Below, in pieces: positions 28,670-39,507 of a stretch of 64,000 nt of DNA. The notes beneath the pieces were generated by a model. That model saw only the letters and a program-made list of their open reading frames with translations. It did not search any database and was not told the DNA's origin. Within the stretch, counting starts at the first letter, position 1; each line of letters starts with the position of its first letter. The position numbers and the translations under genes are program-made. The DNA is taken from NCBI RefSeq assembly GCF_023051145.1, contig NZ_JALKFS010000005.1, positions 3,861,733 to 3,925,732 on the forward strand. The letters are read 5' to 3'. The DNA comes from Williamsia sp. DF01-3. Lineage in GTDB: Bacteria; Actinomycetota; Actinomycetes; Mycobacteriales; Mycobacteriaceae.

Positions 28670-29701
28670 GTGGCAGATCCCGTCTGGCTCGCCGACGTTC
28701 TGCGCGCCGAGGGTGTGGAGACCGTCGAGTATCCGGGCTGGCTTGACCGCGGCCACGGCGACTTCGGCCAGATCACACATGTCATGGCACACCACACCGG
28801 TGGCGACGCCAGTCCCCGATCCATCGCCGAGCATCCTGAGCTGGGACTGAGTTCCCAGATACACCTTGCCCGCAACGGCGTCGCGACAGTTGTGGGCGCG
28901 GGCATCGCCTGGCATGCCGGTCCTGGCGACTGGCCCGGCATTCCCACCGATGACGCCAACCGGGTCTCCATCGGGATCGAGGCGGAGAACAGCGGCACCG
29001 AAGGATGGTCCGCGGCGCAGTACTGGGCTTACGTGAAGGTGTGTGCAGCGATCTGCCGACGGCTCGGACTGGGCGCAGATCGCGTCATCGGTCACAAGGA
29101 ATGGGCCGGCCGCTCGCAGGGGAAGTGGGACCCGGGCGGCATGGACATGGACGCGTTTCGGCAAGACATCCAGCAACAGATCAACCGAGGCCCGACACCG
29201 CCGGCGGTCAACCAGATCGATGAAGTCCAGAAGGTGGCGGGTTTCTGGCTGGGAGAACGTGAGACGCCCGGAGAGATGGTCTGCGGATCAGACGGCGCGG
29301 GCAGGTACGCGAAGTTCCGCGCCGGCTACATCTACTGGCACCCGCGGTTCGGCGCACATGCGGTGAACATGCGCATCTTCGAGTACTGGGCCGGATTGAA
29401 CTGGGAGAACGGTCCTCTGGGTTACCCCGTGCAGGGTCACACCTACGTGGAGGGGGTGGGCGACATCCAGGCGTTCGAACGCGGCGTCGTGTTTCGCAGA
29501 TTGGGAGCCGACCCCGGACATCATGTTCACGGCGTGATCGGCGACGCGTACTACCGCCGAGGGGCCGAAACCGGTGAGCTGGGTTGGCCGGTGTCCAACG
29601 AGTACGAGTACAACGGCGGCCGAGCACAGGACTTCGAAAACGGCTCGCTGGCCTGGCATCCCACCGGGGCCGTTCGTATTTCCACACCGTCCACCGACTG
29701 A
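28670..29701 (+). CDS. N-acetylmuramoyl-L-alanine amidase with LGFP repeats
   Basis: 343 residues from a GTG after CTAGGAG. The first 175 residues are an Amidase_2 domain: zinc ligands in MAHHTG (about 39-44) and in GHKEWAGRSQGKWDPG (H142, D154). The rest has LGFP-type repeats (GPLGYPVQ at about 248 and GELGWPVSN at about 302), which in Corynebacteriales anchor proteins to the cell wall. There is no signal peptide or membrane segment, unusual for a cell-wall enzyme, though this is how phage endolysins look. Export by another route or a domesticated lysin are both possible. Confidence 0.85.
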   Translation: MADPVWLADVLRAEGVETVEYPGWLDRGHGDFGQITHVMAHHTGGDASPRSIAEHPELGLSSQIHLARNGVATVVGAGIAWHAGPGDWPGIPTDDANRVSIGIEAENSGTEGWSAAQYWAYVKVCAAICRRLGLGADRVIGHKEWAGRSQGKWDPGGMDMDAFRQDIQQQINRGPTPPAVNQIDEVQKVAGFWLGERETPGEMVCGSDGAGRYAKFRAGYIYWHPRFGAHAVNMRIFEYWAGLNWENGPLGYPVQGHTYVEGVGDIQAFERGVVFRRLGADPGHHVHGVIGDAYYRRGAETGELGWPVSNEYEYNGGRAQDFENGSLAWHPTGAVRISTPSTD

Positions 29702-29755
29702 ATCGGGGCGACGGGCTCTGCCGACCCGAAGACTCTGCAGCCGCGACCCAAAACA

Positions 29756-29794
29756 AAAGACCCTCTCCCCTGCATTGCAGGTGAGAGGGTCTTT
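29756..29794. terminator. Bidirectional terminator after the amidase gene
   Basis: AAAGACCCTCTC (29756-29767) and its exact complement (29783-29794) enclose a loop that itself folds (CCTGC/GCAGG). A/T-rich ends flank both sides. It separates the plus-strand amidase gene from the minus-strand tRNA genes. Confidence 0.85.
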
Positions 29795-29800
29795 CTGTTG

Positions 29801-29873
29801 TAGCCCCGACGGGATTCGAACCCGCGCTACCGCCTTGAGAGGGCGGCGTCCTAGGCCGCTAGACGACGGGGCC
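29801..29873 (-). tRNA. tRNA-Glu (CTC)
   Basis: 73 bases fold as a cloverleaf: acceptor GGCCCCG pairs with CGGGGCT (one G-U), anticodon loop CTCTCAA gives anticodon CTC, and the T-arm contains GGTTCGAATCC. It reads GAG codons. It lies just downstream of tRNA-Gln on the same strand. Confidence 0.95.
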
Positions 29874-29900
29874 AGAACTGTCACAGCTGCGCTGTGAACG

Positions 29901-29972
29901 CTGGGGTACCAGGACTCGAACCTAGAATGGCGGTACCAGAAACCGCTGTGTTGCCAATTACACCATACCCCA
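29901..29972 (-). tRNA. tRNA-Gln (CTG)
   Basis: 72 bases: acceptor TGGGGTA pairs fully with TACCCCA, discriminator G, and the anticodon loop TTCTGGT between GCGGT and ACCGC gives CTG. It lies between gltX and tRNA-Glu. The pairing with gltX and the gat genes in this window fits Gln-tRNA formation by misacylation with Glu and transamidation. Confidence 0.95.
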
Positions 29973-30073
29973 ATGGGTGCTTTCCAAGCCGCTTGTGACC
30001 GCCGGAAAAGCGCCGAAAAGAAGGGTATCAAACCCCCCGCCAGAACCTACAATCGCCAGCTCAGAACGGGTTT

Positions 30074-31546
30074 TCAGCAGAAGTTTGCCCGGGCCTGCCG
30101 CAAACGTTCGAGACTGCGCGCCTCGCCGAGCAGCTCGAGCGACTCGAACAGTGGCGGGCTGATGTGGGATCCGGTCACCGCCACCCGCACCGGGCCGAAC
30201 GCCTTGCGCGGCTTGAGCTCCAGCTTGTCCACCAGCGCATCTTTGAGGGCCGCCTCGATCGCGGGGGTGGTCCACTCGTCCAGAGCGCTCAGGGCGGCGA
30301 TGGTGGCGTCGAGCACCGGCCCGGCGTCGGCTCCCAGATTTTTGCGCGCAGCCGTCTCGTCGATGGCGAACTCGTTGTCGGGAACATAGAGAAACGCGAT
30401 CAAGCCCCATGCGTCACCGAGAACCTGGATGCGGGTCTGCACCAGATCGGCGACCACGGTGAACTGTTTGTCGTCCACCGGCTGGGTCAGCAGCCCAGCG
30501 GAGACCAGGTACCTGCGCAGCCGGCCGGCGAAGTCGTCCGGAGCCAAGCGTCGAATGTGCTCGGCGTTGATCGCGTCGGCCTTCTTCTGATCGAACCGGG
30601 CCGGGTTGGAGTTGACCTGACGGATGTCGAACGCCGCGATCATCTCGTCGAGGGTGAAGATGTCGTGATCGTCGGCGATGCCCCAGCCGAGTAGCGCCAG
30701 GTAATTCAGCAGCCCCTCGGGGATGAATCCCCGGTCGCGGTGGTGGAACAGACTCGATTCCGGGTCGCGCTTCGACAGCTTCTTGTTGCCTTCGCCCATC
30801 ACAAACGGAAGGTGACCGAATTCCGGTGTGCCCTTTGCGATTCCGATCCGTGTGAGCGCCTCGTACAGCGCGATCTGGCGAGGCGTGGACGACAGCAGAT
30901 CCTCGCCCCGCAGTACGTGGGTGATGTTCATCAAGGCATCGTCGACCGGATTGACCAACGTGTACAACGGATCACCGTTGCCGCGCGTCAAGGCGAAGTC
31001 GGGGACCGTGCCCGCCCGGATCACCGTGCGGCCGCGCACGAGATCGTCCCACTCGATGTCGCGGTCGGGCATCGGCAAACGCACCACCGAGGTTCGGCCC
31101 TCGTCGCGGTAGGCCTGCTTCTGCTCATCGGTCAGAGTGCGGTCGAAGTTGTCGTAACCCAGCTTCGGGTCGCGGCCGGCCGCCTTGTGGCGGGCCTCGA
31201 CCTCGTCGGCCGTCGAGAAGGCCTCATACGCTTCGCCGGCCTCGAGCAGCTTGGCCACCACGTCGAGATGCTGTGCCTTGCGCAGCGACTGACGGTACGG
31301 CTCGTACGGGCCACCGACCTCGGGGCCCTCGTCCCACTCGAGCCCGAGCCAGCGAAGGGCGTCGAGCAGGGACTGATACGACTCCTCGCTGTCTCGCGCC
31401 GCGTCGGTGTCCTCGATCCGGAACACGAAGGTGCCGCCGGTGTGCCGCGCGTGGACGAAGTTGAACAGCGCGGTGCGCACCAGACCGACGTGGGGGGTGC
31501 CGGTCGGTGATGGACAGAAACGGACGCGGACCTGCGAATCACTCAT
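30074..31546 (-). CDS. gltX: Glutamyl-tRNA synthetase
   Basis: 490 residues. The class I HIGH-type motif is in [10 protein letters not shown] (about 12-21) and KMSKS is KLSKR at about 260. [11 protein letters not shown] and [13 protein letters not shown] are further GluRS signatures. With GatCAB present it is probably non-discriminating and also charges tRNA-Gln with Glu. The tRNA-Gln and tRNA-Glu genes follow directly on the same strand. Confidence 0.95.
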   Translation of the reverse strand: MSDSQVRVRFCPSPTGTPHVGLVRTALFNFVHARHTGGTFVFRIEDTDAARDSEESYQSLLDALRWLGLEWDEGPEVGGPYEPYRQSLRKAQHLDVVAKLLEAGEAYEAFSTADEVEARHKAAGRDPKLGYDNFDRTLTDEQKQAYRDEGRTSVVRLPMPDRDIEWDDLVRGRTVIRAGTVPDFALTRGNGDPLYTLVNPVDDALMNITHVLRGEDLLSSTPRQIALYEALTRIGIAKGTPEFGHLPFVMGEGNKKLSKRDPESSLFHHRDRGFIPEGLLNYLALLGWGIADDHDIFTLDEMIAAFDIRQVNSNPARFDQKKADAINAEHIRRLAPDDFAGRLRRYLVSAGLLTQPVDDKQFTVVADLVQTRIQVLGDAWGLIAFLYVPDNEFAIDETAARKNLGADAGPVLDATIAALSALDEWTTPAIEAALKDALVDKLELKPRKAFGPVRVAVTGSHISPPLFESLELLGEARSLERLRQARANFC

Positions 31547-31593
31547 GTCCCCAGGCTATCGCTGACCGCCGGCCGCCCTCGCCCGGTCGTGGC

Positions 31594-32421
31594 TCAGCGG
31601 GCGTGCTGGTCGAGGAACCCGATCAGCAATGAGTTCACCTCGTCGGGTTGCTCGAGATACCCGTAGTGTCCGGCCTTCTCGACAACGCGGTACTCGGCAC
31701 TGCCGATCGCGTCGGCTACCTCGCGCGCAAGGTGAGGTGGCAACGTCCGATCGTCGGCGAAGCCGACCACGAGAGAAGGCGTGTTGATGGCCGCATAGGC
31801 CGACAGCCGGTCGCTCTCGCCGTCGTGCAACGCCAGTTGCGCACGAACTCCCGCGGTGTTGGATTGACCCGAGAATTCGATGACGTCCAGCCAATCCCGG
31901 ACCGCGGCGTCGTCGTCGAGTGTGTGCCGCGACAGGTTCAGGTGCGCGGTGATCGCGGCGTGATAACGCGGCGGGAGCGTGATGCCCTGGTCATACAGGG
32001 CACGCTCACCCTCTGAGATCGCCTCCTGGAGAGGCCCGCTGCGGCCGTACGTGGCGATCATCGCCGCGCACTTGACGAGTTCGGGACGAGCCAGCGCCAA
32101 CTCCTGGGTGATCTTCGCTCCCAGCGAGGTGCCGATCACCGCGGCCGGGCCCGCACCGATGAACTCGATCAGTGCCGCGGTGTCGGCCACCATGTCGGCG
32201 AGGGTGAACCCACCGGGGCACTCGCTCGACGGCGAGATCCCGCGATTGTCGAAGGTGATGACCCGGTAGCCGGCCTTGACCAACGCCGGCTGCTGGTGCG
32301 CCTTCCACACCCGGCCGGGGCTACCCGTCCCCATCACCATCACGACCAGAGGACCGGTCCCCGCGTCTTCAAAACTCAGCTGAATTCCGTTGACCTGAGC
32401 GGTCTTGGGTTGCGGCCGCAT
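31594..32421 (-). CDS. Alpha/beta-fold hydrolase
   Basis: 275 residues of the alpha/beta-hydrolase fold: oxyanion-hole region VMVMGTGSPG, FDNRGISPSS, nucleophile elbow GTSLGAKI, acid in GFADDRTLPP and catalytic His in EKAGHYGYLEQP near the C-terminus. No signal peptide. Its start lies 1 base after the stop of the FAH gene, so they are surely co-transcribed and may act in one degradation pathway. The substrate is unknown. Confidence 0.85.
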   Translation of the reverse strand: MRPQPKTAQVNGIQLSFEDAGTGPLVVMVMGTGSPGRVWKAHQQPALVKAGYRVITFDNRGISPSSECPGGFTLADMVADTAALIEFIGAGPAAVIGTSLGAKITQELALARPELVKCAAMIATYGRSGPLQEAISEGERALYDQGITLPPRYHAAITAHLNLSRHTLDDDAAVRDWLDVIEFSGQSNTAGVRAQLALHDGESDRLSAYAAINTPSLVVGFADDRTLPPHLAREVADAIGSAEYRVVEKAGHYGYLEQPDEVNSLLIGFLDQHAR

Positions 32422-32422
32422 G

Positions 32423-33199
32423 TCACTTGCCCCGATCGGCGATCGGATTGGTGAGGGTTCCGATGCCCTCGACCGTCACACTCACCGTCTGGCCGGCGTT
32501 CATGGGGCCGATACCTTCTGGGGTGCCAGTCAGGATGACGTCGCCCGGGAGCAGGGTCATCACCGCGCTGATCCACTCCACGATCTCACCCACGTCGTGG
32601 AGCATCAGACTGGTCCGACTGCGCTGCTTCACCTCGCCGTCGAGTTCTGTGCGGATCTCGAGATCGCTTGGGTCGAGCTCGGTTTCGATCCATGGGCCGA
32701 GAGGACAGAATGTGTCGTGCCCCTTACCGCGGGTCCACTGACCGTCGGCCTTCTGCTGATCGCGAGCAGTCACATCGTTGCCGACCGTGTAGCCGAGGAT
32801 GACGTCTTTGGCGGCAGAGGCCTTCACATCACGGCACGGTCGCCCGATGACAACGGCCAGCTCGCCCTCGTAGTCGACCCGCTCCGACGACTTGGGTCGC
32901 AGAATGGGCACCTGGGGACCGATGATCGACGTGTTCGGCTTGATGAAGATGACCGGGTTCTGCGGCACGTCCGATTCCATCTCGGCAGCATGCGCGGCGT
33001 AGTTCTTACCGATGCAGATCACCTTGCTGGCGAGGATGGGCGCCAACAGCCTGGTGTCGGCCAGTTGCCAGCTGCGGCCCGTGAACGTGGGTGTGCCGAA
33101 GGGATGCTCGGCGATCTCGCGGGCGGTGGCATCACCGCCTTCTCCCTCGATACTGACAAAGGCAACCCCGTCGGGGCTCGCAATTCGACCTAGACGCAT
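32423..33199 (-). CDS. Fumarylacetoacetate hydrolase family protein
   Basis: 258 residues from the ATG at 33199 (MRLGRIASPDG); an open frame 11 residues longer exists. FAH signatures are GKNYAAHAAEM, KPNTSIIGP, DYEGELAVVIG with metal-binding Glu, GNDVTARD and GDVILTGTPEGIGP. Members hydrolyse or decarboxylate 2-oxo acids in aromatic catabolism. The mycobacterial homologue (Rv2993c) occupies the same place next to gltX. The substrate is not evident. Confidence 0.87.
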   Translation of the reverse strand: MRLGRIASPDGVAFVSIEGEGGDATAREIAEHPFGTPTFTGRSWQLADTRLLAPILASKVICIGKNYAAHAAEMESDVPQNPVIFIKPNTSIIGPQVPILRPKSSERVDYEGELAVVIGRPCRDVKASAAKDVILGYTVGNDVTARDQQKADGQWTRGKGHDTFCPLGPWIETELDPSDLEIRTELDGEVKQRSRTSLMLHDVGEIVEWISAVMTLLPGDVILTGTPEGIGPMNAGQTVSVTVEGIGTLTNPIADRGK

Positions 33200-33319
33200 G
33201 GTCGCCACACTATCGCACCGGCGCCGTCTCACAGGGCGGGAGCCGGGTTGGTTGCATTCCCTAAGTGTTTTAGAATGTGGACGATCAGTTTCATATATTG
33301 AGATCGATGGAGGTGTGCG

Positions 33320-34561
33320 GTGCCTACGGAAACCAGACGTCGGGCGATGCTCGCCGCTTCACTGACGGCAGCAATGGCAACCACGTGCGTGGTCAGCGGG
33401 ATAGCTTTCCTGATCCCAGAGCTGCACCGGTCCGAGGGAATGTCGCTGACGGCCGCCTCGACCCTTGCCGCGGTCCCCATGGTCGGCCTGCTGCTCGCGA
33501 CCATCGCCTGGGGCGTTGCGCTGGACCGCTTCGGTGAACGTCGCATCTTGCTGCTGTCGCTGACGTTGACCGTCGCGGCAACCGGATCCGCCTGCCTGGC
33601 CAACGCTTTGGAAGCGCCGACCGTGATCCTCGGCGCGTGCCTACTGGTCGCGGGAATCACTTCGGCGGCGACCAACGGCGCCGGCGGGCGCATCGTCGTC
33701 GGATGGTTTCCTCCCGATCGCCGGGGCACCGCGATGGGGGTCCGGCAGATGGCGCAGCCGTTGGGCATCGGGGTCTGCGCGTTGACGATCCCGGTGCTGG
33801 CCGAAACCTTCGACGTCACCGCGGGTTTGGCTGTTCCTCTGGTGGTCACAACATTGGCGGCCGTATTCGTGGCAGTAGTCATCGCAGACCCACCCCGTGA
33901 GACCAAAGCCGACGGATCCGCGGTCGAGTCCCCGAATCCCTATCGTGGGAGCAGTTTTCTGCCGCGAGTACACGGCGTCAGCATCCTGCTGTCGATCCCG
34001 CAGGGGATGTTGTGGACCTTCGTCCCGGCGTGGCTCATCGTGCAACACGAATGGTCAGCCCTCAGCGCCGGGATACTGGTGACGATCAGCCAGGTACTCG
34101 GCGCATTCGGCCGTATCGCCGCCGGGCGGTGGTCGGACTCGTGGGGGTCGCGCACCAAACCCATTCGGCTGATCGCCGTCGGCGCGGCTGCCTCGGTCGG
34201 CTTGCTCGCGTTCACGGACTGGCTCGACAGCCCGACCGCAGCCATCGTCATGGTGGTCGCGAGCGTGATCACCGTGGCGGACAACGGGTTGGCCTTCACC
34301 GCCATCGCCGAATTCGCGGGCCCCGGGTGGAGCGGGCGTGGACTCGCGATCCAGAACACCGGCCAGTATCTCTGGATGGCTGGATCCACTCCCCTGTTCG
34401 GAATGGCGATCGGCGCCTTCGGCTATCCGGCGGCCTTCTTGATCTCCGCGGCCGCGCCGGCCATCGCGATCGGCTTGGTCCCGGCCGACGAAGAGCCACC
34501 AAACAAATCCGCTCCACCTACTTTCGTTCGCACCGCTTGCGACGGGAGCGAACAGAAGTAG
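33320..34561 (+). CDS. MFS transporter
   Basis: 413 residues with about 12 hydrophobic segments. GVALDRFGERR at the loop between helices 2 and 3 is the MFS motif A equivalent, and RWSDSWGSR repeats it in the second half. It resembles the Rv2994 family found between the FAH gene and leuB in mycobacteria. The transported compound is unknown. The last codons and the stop lie inside a 24-bp inverted repeat. Confidence 0.87.
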   Translation: MPTETRRRAMLAASLTAAMATTCVVSGIAFLIPELHRSEGMSLTAASTLAAVPMVGLLLATIAWGVALDRFGERRILLLSLTLTVAATGSACLANALEAPTVILGACLLVAGITSAATNGAGGRIVVGWFPPDRRGTAMGVRQMAQPLGIGVCALTIPVLAETFDVTAGLAVPLVVTTLAAVFVAVVIADPPRETKADGSAVESPNPYRGSSFLPRVHGVSILLSIPQGMLWTFVPAWLIVQHEWSALSAGILVTISQVLGAFGRIAAGRWSDSWGSRTKPIRLIAVGAAASVGLLAFTDWLDSPTAAIVMVVASVITVADNGLAFTAIAEFAGPGWSGRGLAIQNTGQYLWMAGSTPLFGMAIGAFGYPAAFLISAAAPAIAIGLVPADEEPPNKSAPPTFVRTACDGSEQK

Positions 34562-34571
34562 GTGGAGCGGA
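34508..34571. repeat. Inverted repeat over the MFS stop, before convergent leuB
   Basis: Arms of 24 bases (34508-34531 and 34548-34571) match at 22 positions and enclose a 16-base loop. The MFS stop codon is in the right arm. No U-run follows. It sits between convergent genes and could terminate transcription, or it could be an interspersed palindrome that has supplied the C-terminal codons. Confidence 0.7.
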
Positions 34572-34589
34572 CTTTCGGAGGTACTCGAT

Positions 34590-35603
34590 TCAGCCGAGTG
34601 CAGCCTTGATCCGGGTCCCGACCTCGTCGGTGGTCACCGGCTGATCGCCGCGGCCCGCGAGGTCGGCAGCGACCGCTTGGTCGATGCGGTCGGCTTCGGC
34701 GTCATGACCGAGATGACGCAGCAGCAGTCCCACGGACAAGATGGCAGCCGTCGGATCGGCCTTGCCCTGCCCGGCGATGTCGGGTGCGCTGCCGTGAACC
34801 GGCTCGAACATCGACGGGTTGGTACCAGTGGCATCGATGTTGCCGGACGCCGCCAGACCGATACCGCCACTGACCGCCGCGGCGATGTCGGTGATGATGT
34901 CGCCGAACAAGTTGTCGGTGACGATGACGTCGTAGCGCGACGGGTTGGTGACCATGTAGATGGTTGCCGCGTCGATGTGGTTGTAATCGACCGTCACTTC
35001 CGGGAACTCGGCCGCGACCTCGTCGACGGTGCGCTTCCACAGTGACCCGGCGAAGGTCAGCACGTTTGTCTTGTGGATCAGGGTGAGGTGCTTGCGGCGT
35101 GCCTGCGCACGCGAGAAAGCATCTCGGACAACACGTTCGACGCCGAAGCGAGTGTTGACACTGACCTCGGTGGCGACCTCGTTGGGGGTACCCACGCGGA
35201 TCGCGCCACCGTTTCCGGTGTACGGACCCTCGGTGCCCTCACGTACCACCACGAAGTCGATGTCAGGATTTCCGGCCAGCGGCGAACGCACGCCCGGGAA
35301 CAGCTTGCTGGGGCGCAGGTTCACGTGGTGATCGAGAGCAAATCGCATCTTCAGCAGCAGCCCGCGCTCGAGGATGCCCGGCGTCACCGACGGGTCCCCG
35401 ATCGCACCCAGCAGGATCGCGTCGTGTTCGCGGATGGCGGCGAGGTCGCTGTCCGTGAGCAGTTCGCCCGTGCGGTGGTAGCGCTGGGCGCCGAGGTCGA
35501 ACTCCGTCTTCTCGACCCCCGGAAGCACCTGATCGAGAACGTCCAGCGCCTGCCCGACGACCTCGGGTCCGATGCCGTCTCCCGCGATGACAGCCAGCTT
35601 CAC
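34590..35603 (-). CDS. leuB: 3-isopropylmalate dehydrogenase
   Basis: 337 residues, the short actinobacterial Leu[13 protein letters not shown] at the N-terminus, [20 protein letters not shown], and [20 protein letters not shown] carry substrate and metal residues. It oxidises and decarboxylates 3-isopropylmalate to 2-oxoisocaproate. The GTG start overlaps the serA stop as GTGA, so serA and leuB form one transcript. Confidence 0.94.
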   Translation of the reverse strand: MKLAVIAGDGIGPEVVGQALDVLDQVLPGVEKTEFDLGAQRYHRTGELLTDSDLAAIREHDAILLGAIGDPSVTPGILERGLLLKMRFALDHHVNLRPSKLFPGVRSPLAGNPDIDFVVVREGTEGPYTGNGGAIRVGTPNEVATEVSVNTRFGVERVVRDAFSRAQARRKHLTLIHKTNVLTFAGSLWKRTVDEVAAEFPEVTVDYNHIDAATIYMVTNPSRYDVIVTDNLFGDIITDIAAAVSGGIGLAASGNIDATGTNPSMFEPVHGSAPDIAGQGKADPTAAILSVGLLLRHLGHDAEADRIDQAVAADLAGRGDQPVTTDEVGTRIKAALG

Positions 35604-37194
35604 GACAGGTCCACCTGCTCGATGAGGGTGGCGTCGACGGCCTCGCCGATGGCCTCGACAACAGCTGCCGGAACTTCCTGGCTGACACGGAGCAGGATGG
35701 TTGCGCCTTCACCCTCGGCGTCCTGGGAGAGGCCGGCAGCCTGGATGTCGATACCGGCGTTACCCAGCAGCGTGCCGATCTTGCCGAGCGATCCGGGCTT
35801 GTCGCCGTAGGCGACAACGAGGTTGCGGCCTTCGGCACGCAGATCGAAGTTGCGGCCGTTGATGTTCACGACCTTCTCGACCTCGGCCGGACCCGAGAGG
35901 GTGCCAGCCACGTTCAGCACGGTGCCGTCGCCGAACACAGCGCGCAGGTCGACCAGGTTCCGGTGGTTCGGGCTCTCGGACGCGGTGGTGACCTCGGAGG
36001 TCACGCCGCGCTCCGCTGCCAGAGCCGGAGCGTTCACGAATGTGACCGGCTCCTCGATGACCGCCGAGAACAACCCGCGCAGCGCGGACAGTCCGAGGAC
36101 GTCCACGTTCTTGACGGCGATCTCGCCGCGCACGTCGACGGTGAGGTTGGCCGGAACCTGACCGGACAACGCGCCGACGAGGACGCCGAGCTTGCGGACG
36201 AGTTCGAGCCACGGCGCGACCTCATCGTCCACAGACCCGCCCGTGATGTTGACTGCGTCGGGAACGAAATGGCGGCGAGGGCCAACCGAACACTCTTGGC
36301 GACGTCGGTGCCCGCGCGGTCCTGGGCCTCCGAGGTGGACGCACCGAGGTGCGGGGTGACGACAACCTGCGGCAGCTCGAAAAGCGGCGAATCGGTGCAC
36401 GGCTCGGTGGCGTACACGTCGAGCCCGGCAGCGAAGACCTGACCGGACGCGATGGCGTCGGCGAGAGCCTGCTCGTCGATCAGACCGCCACGGGCGGCAT
36501 TGACCACGATGACGCCCTTCTTGGTACGGGCCAGCTGCTCGGCGCCGATCAGCCCGAGGGTTTCCGGCGTCTTGGGCAGGTGCACCGAGAACATGTCGGC
36601 ACGCTCGAGGAGTTCATCGAGGCTGACGAGTTCGATGCCGAGCTGCGCGGCGCGAGCCGGGGACACGTAGGGGTCGTACGCGATGATGTTGGTCTCGAAG
36701 GCCGCGAGGCGCTGCGCGAACAGCTGCCCGATCCGGCCGAGCCCGACGACACCGACGGTTTTGCCGAAGATCTCCACGCCGTTGAAGCTCGACCGCTTCC
36801 ATTCGTGCTGACGCAGCGTCGCATCGGCTGCGGGGATCTGGCGGGCCGCGGACAGCAGCAGGCTGACGGCGTGCTCTGCGGCGGTGTGGATGTTCGAGGT
36901 CGGCGCATTGACGACCATGACCCCGCGTTCGGTGGCAGCCGGCACGTCCACGTTGTCCAGGCCCACTCCGGCGCGGGCGACGATCTTCAGATTGGGTCCG
37001 GCAGCCAGGACCTCGGCATCAACCTGAGTGGCCGATCGGACCAGGATCGCATCGGCGTCCTTGACGGCTTCGAGCAATTTGGGACGATCCGGGCCGTCGA
37101 CCCAGCGCACCTCGACATCCTCACCCAGTGCAGTAACGGTGGACTGGGCCAATTTGTCGGCGATCAGGACGACTGGGCGGCCGGTGGGACTCAC
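35600..37194 (-). CDS. serA: D-3-phosphoglycerate dehydrogenase, frameshifted in the middle
   Basis: SerA makes phosphohydroxypyruvate, the first step to serine. The GTG at 37194 has AGGAG 9 bases upstream. The first 308 residues hold GLGRIGQ (151-157) and the catalytic R235, E264 and H282. The frame then breaks at 36269-36277 (GCCGCCATTTC on the coding strand). One added base joins it to [11 protein letters not shown] and the intervening and ACT domains, which end at 35600. The repaired length is 531 residues, as in mycobacterial SerA. The joined halves fit perfectly, so a base-calling error is likely. The C-terminal part ([15 protein letters not shown]) is the serine-sensing ACT domain. Confidence 0.9.
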
Positions 37195-37228
37195 GGTGAT
37201 TTTCTCCTGGTGTCGGGCCGCGCCCGGT

Positions 37229-37257
37229 GCTCTACCGGGAGCAAACTCAGTTGGCAA
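37229..37257 (-). promoter_or_regulatory. Candidate serA promoter
   Basis: On the minus strand TTGCCA (37252-37257) and TAGAGC (37229-37234) are 17 bases apart and lie 35 bases before the serA start. The -10 box is a weak match. Confidence 0.4.
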
Positions 37258-37451
37258 CTCCAGCGATCAGCTTAGAGGCCCTCTCCTGCGGATTTCCCGC
37301 GGGTGGGTAGACCGACAAGCATCCGACCTGCGTGATTAAAGAATCTTCATTCGCGTGCAGGCAATCTAGCTCCGTGTGACTTGCGTTACGGTTATATTGC
37401 ATCCGGGCGGGGGGCGCTCAGGTGGCCCGCACACACGATTGGGGAATCGAA

Positions 37452-38114
37452 ATGTTGAGGAAACTGCTCGCCGTCTGCGCTGCGATCGCAATGGCCGCAC
37501 TCGTGCTGGTGGGGGCCGGCACGGCGAGCGCGGATCCCGCCAAGGTCACCCTCGGAGGCGGGTCGGGAATCCTCATCCTCACCGGGGGCAACACCGCAGC
37601 GGCGTGCACCCTCACCACCATCGGCACCGACAACCGGGGCGACCTCTACGGACTGACGGCGGCACACTGCGGCGAGGGCGGCCAGCGGGTCATCTCCGAA
37701 CAGTTCCAGAACCGCGGTCTACTCGGCCGCATCGCGTTCTCCAACCACAAACTCGATTACGCCATCATCAAGTTCGACAACACCAAGGTGACCCCCACCC
37801 GCACGGTCGGCAGTGTCACCATCCGCGGCGTCCAGACCACTCCCCCGGCAGTCGGCAGCATCGCCTGCAAAGAAGGCCGCACCACCGGCAACACCTGTGG
37901 CATCACCTGGTTCTCCAACGGCACCGAACACATCAGCCAGATCTGCGTTGTCGAAGGCGATTCCGGAAGCCCCGTCGTAGTCGGCGACAGGCTCATCGGC
38001 ATGGTCAACGCCTACTACTTCGTAGGGTGCATCGGTCCGGAGACCGGCACCAACATCAAGGCGCTCCTCGATGACATGCCCAAGCGGGGGGTTGAGGGTT
38101 TCAGAGTGTTCTGA
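37452..38114 (+). CDS. Secreted chymotrypsin-like (S1) serine protease
   Basis: 220 residues from the ATG at 37452, with a clear signal peptide (MLRKLL, hydrophobic core, cleavage probably after TASA near residue 27). The catalytic triad is H72 in TAAHC, D102 in LDYAII and S171 in EGDSGSP. Cysteine pairs around His and Ser fit an extracellular S1 fold. No pro-domain is evident. A TATATT box at 37393-37398 may be its -10 element. It stands alone between divergent serA and convergent ilvC. Confidence 0.9.
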   Translation: MLRKLLAVCAAIAMAALVLVGAGTASADPAKVTLGGGSGILILTGGNTAAACTLTTIGTDNRGDLYGLTAAHCGEGGQRVISEQFQNRGLLGRIAFSNHKLDYAIIKFDNTKVTPTRTVGSVTIRGVQTTPPAVGSIACKEGRTTGNTCGITWFSNGTEHISQICVVEGDSGSPVVVGDRLIGMVNAYYFVGCIGPETGTNIKALLDDMPKRGVEGFRVF

Positions 38115-38277
38115 GCCTGTTTACCCACTCCGAACCCGGCCGCAACGCAGGCGGCCCGCGTTGTCTGGACTGAGGAGCGAGGGAGCGCAGCGACTGAGTC
38201 GACGAGGGAAGACGACGCGAGAAAGGCCGCCTGCCCGCGAGCGCCAGCGAGCCAAAAACACAGTTGGTGAGACGAAG

Positions 38278-38313
38278 AACAAACGCAACCACAACAACAA
38301 ACGCAACCACAAC
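38278..38313. repeat. Tandem 18-bp A/C-rich repeat, two exact copies
   Basis: AACAAACGCAACCACAAC occurs twice back to back just before the terminator arms. The preceding intergenic stretch, about 38160-38260, is an AGCGA/GCGAG-rich low-complexity sequence. No gene is visible between 38115 and 38366. Confidence 0.8.
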
Positions 38314-38314
38314 A

Positions 38315-38349
38315 AACAAGCCCCGGTCCAAAGTGGCCCGGGGCTTGTT
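38315..38349. terminator. Bidirectional terminator between the S1 protease and ilvC
   Basis: AACAAGCCCCGG (38315-38326) and its exact complement (38338-38349) with an 11-base loop; A/C-rich on one side and TTGTTGTG on the other. It is placed between convergent genes and should end both transcripts. Confidence 0.82.
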
Positions 38350-38366
38350 GTGAAAACTACTGCGTA

Positions 38367-39413
<1,047 letters not shown>

Positions 39414-39507
39414 TCATTGGCCAGGGACTAGTTCTTTATTCGACTCGAACTTCTGGTGTGGTGACGAACTCGGCCCGGGACGGGCCGACCGCATTCCGGC
39501 GAACGCC

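Noticed and set aside
28670-29973. Prophage remnant around the amidase and tRNA genes
   Set aside because: A tRNA neighbour and a lysin-like gene invite the idea, but no integrase, attachment repeat or other phage gene was found.
35600-36400. Separate gene for the ACT half of serA starting at 36400
   Set aside because: The N-terminal part of that frame is shadow sequence; the conserved region begins exactly where the catalytic half loses frame.
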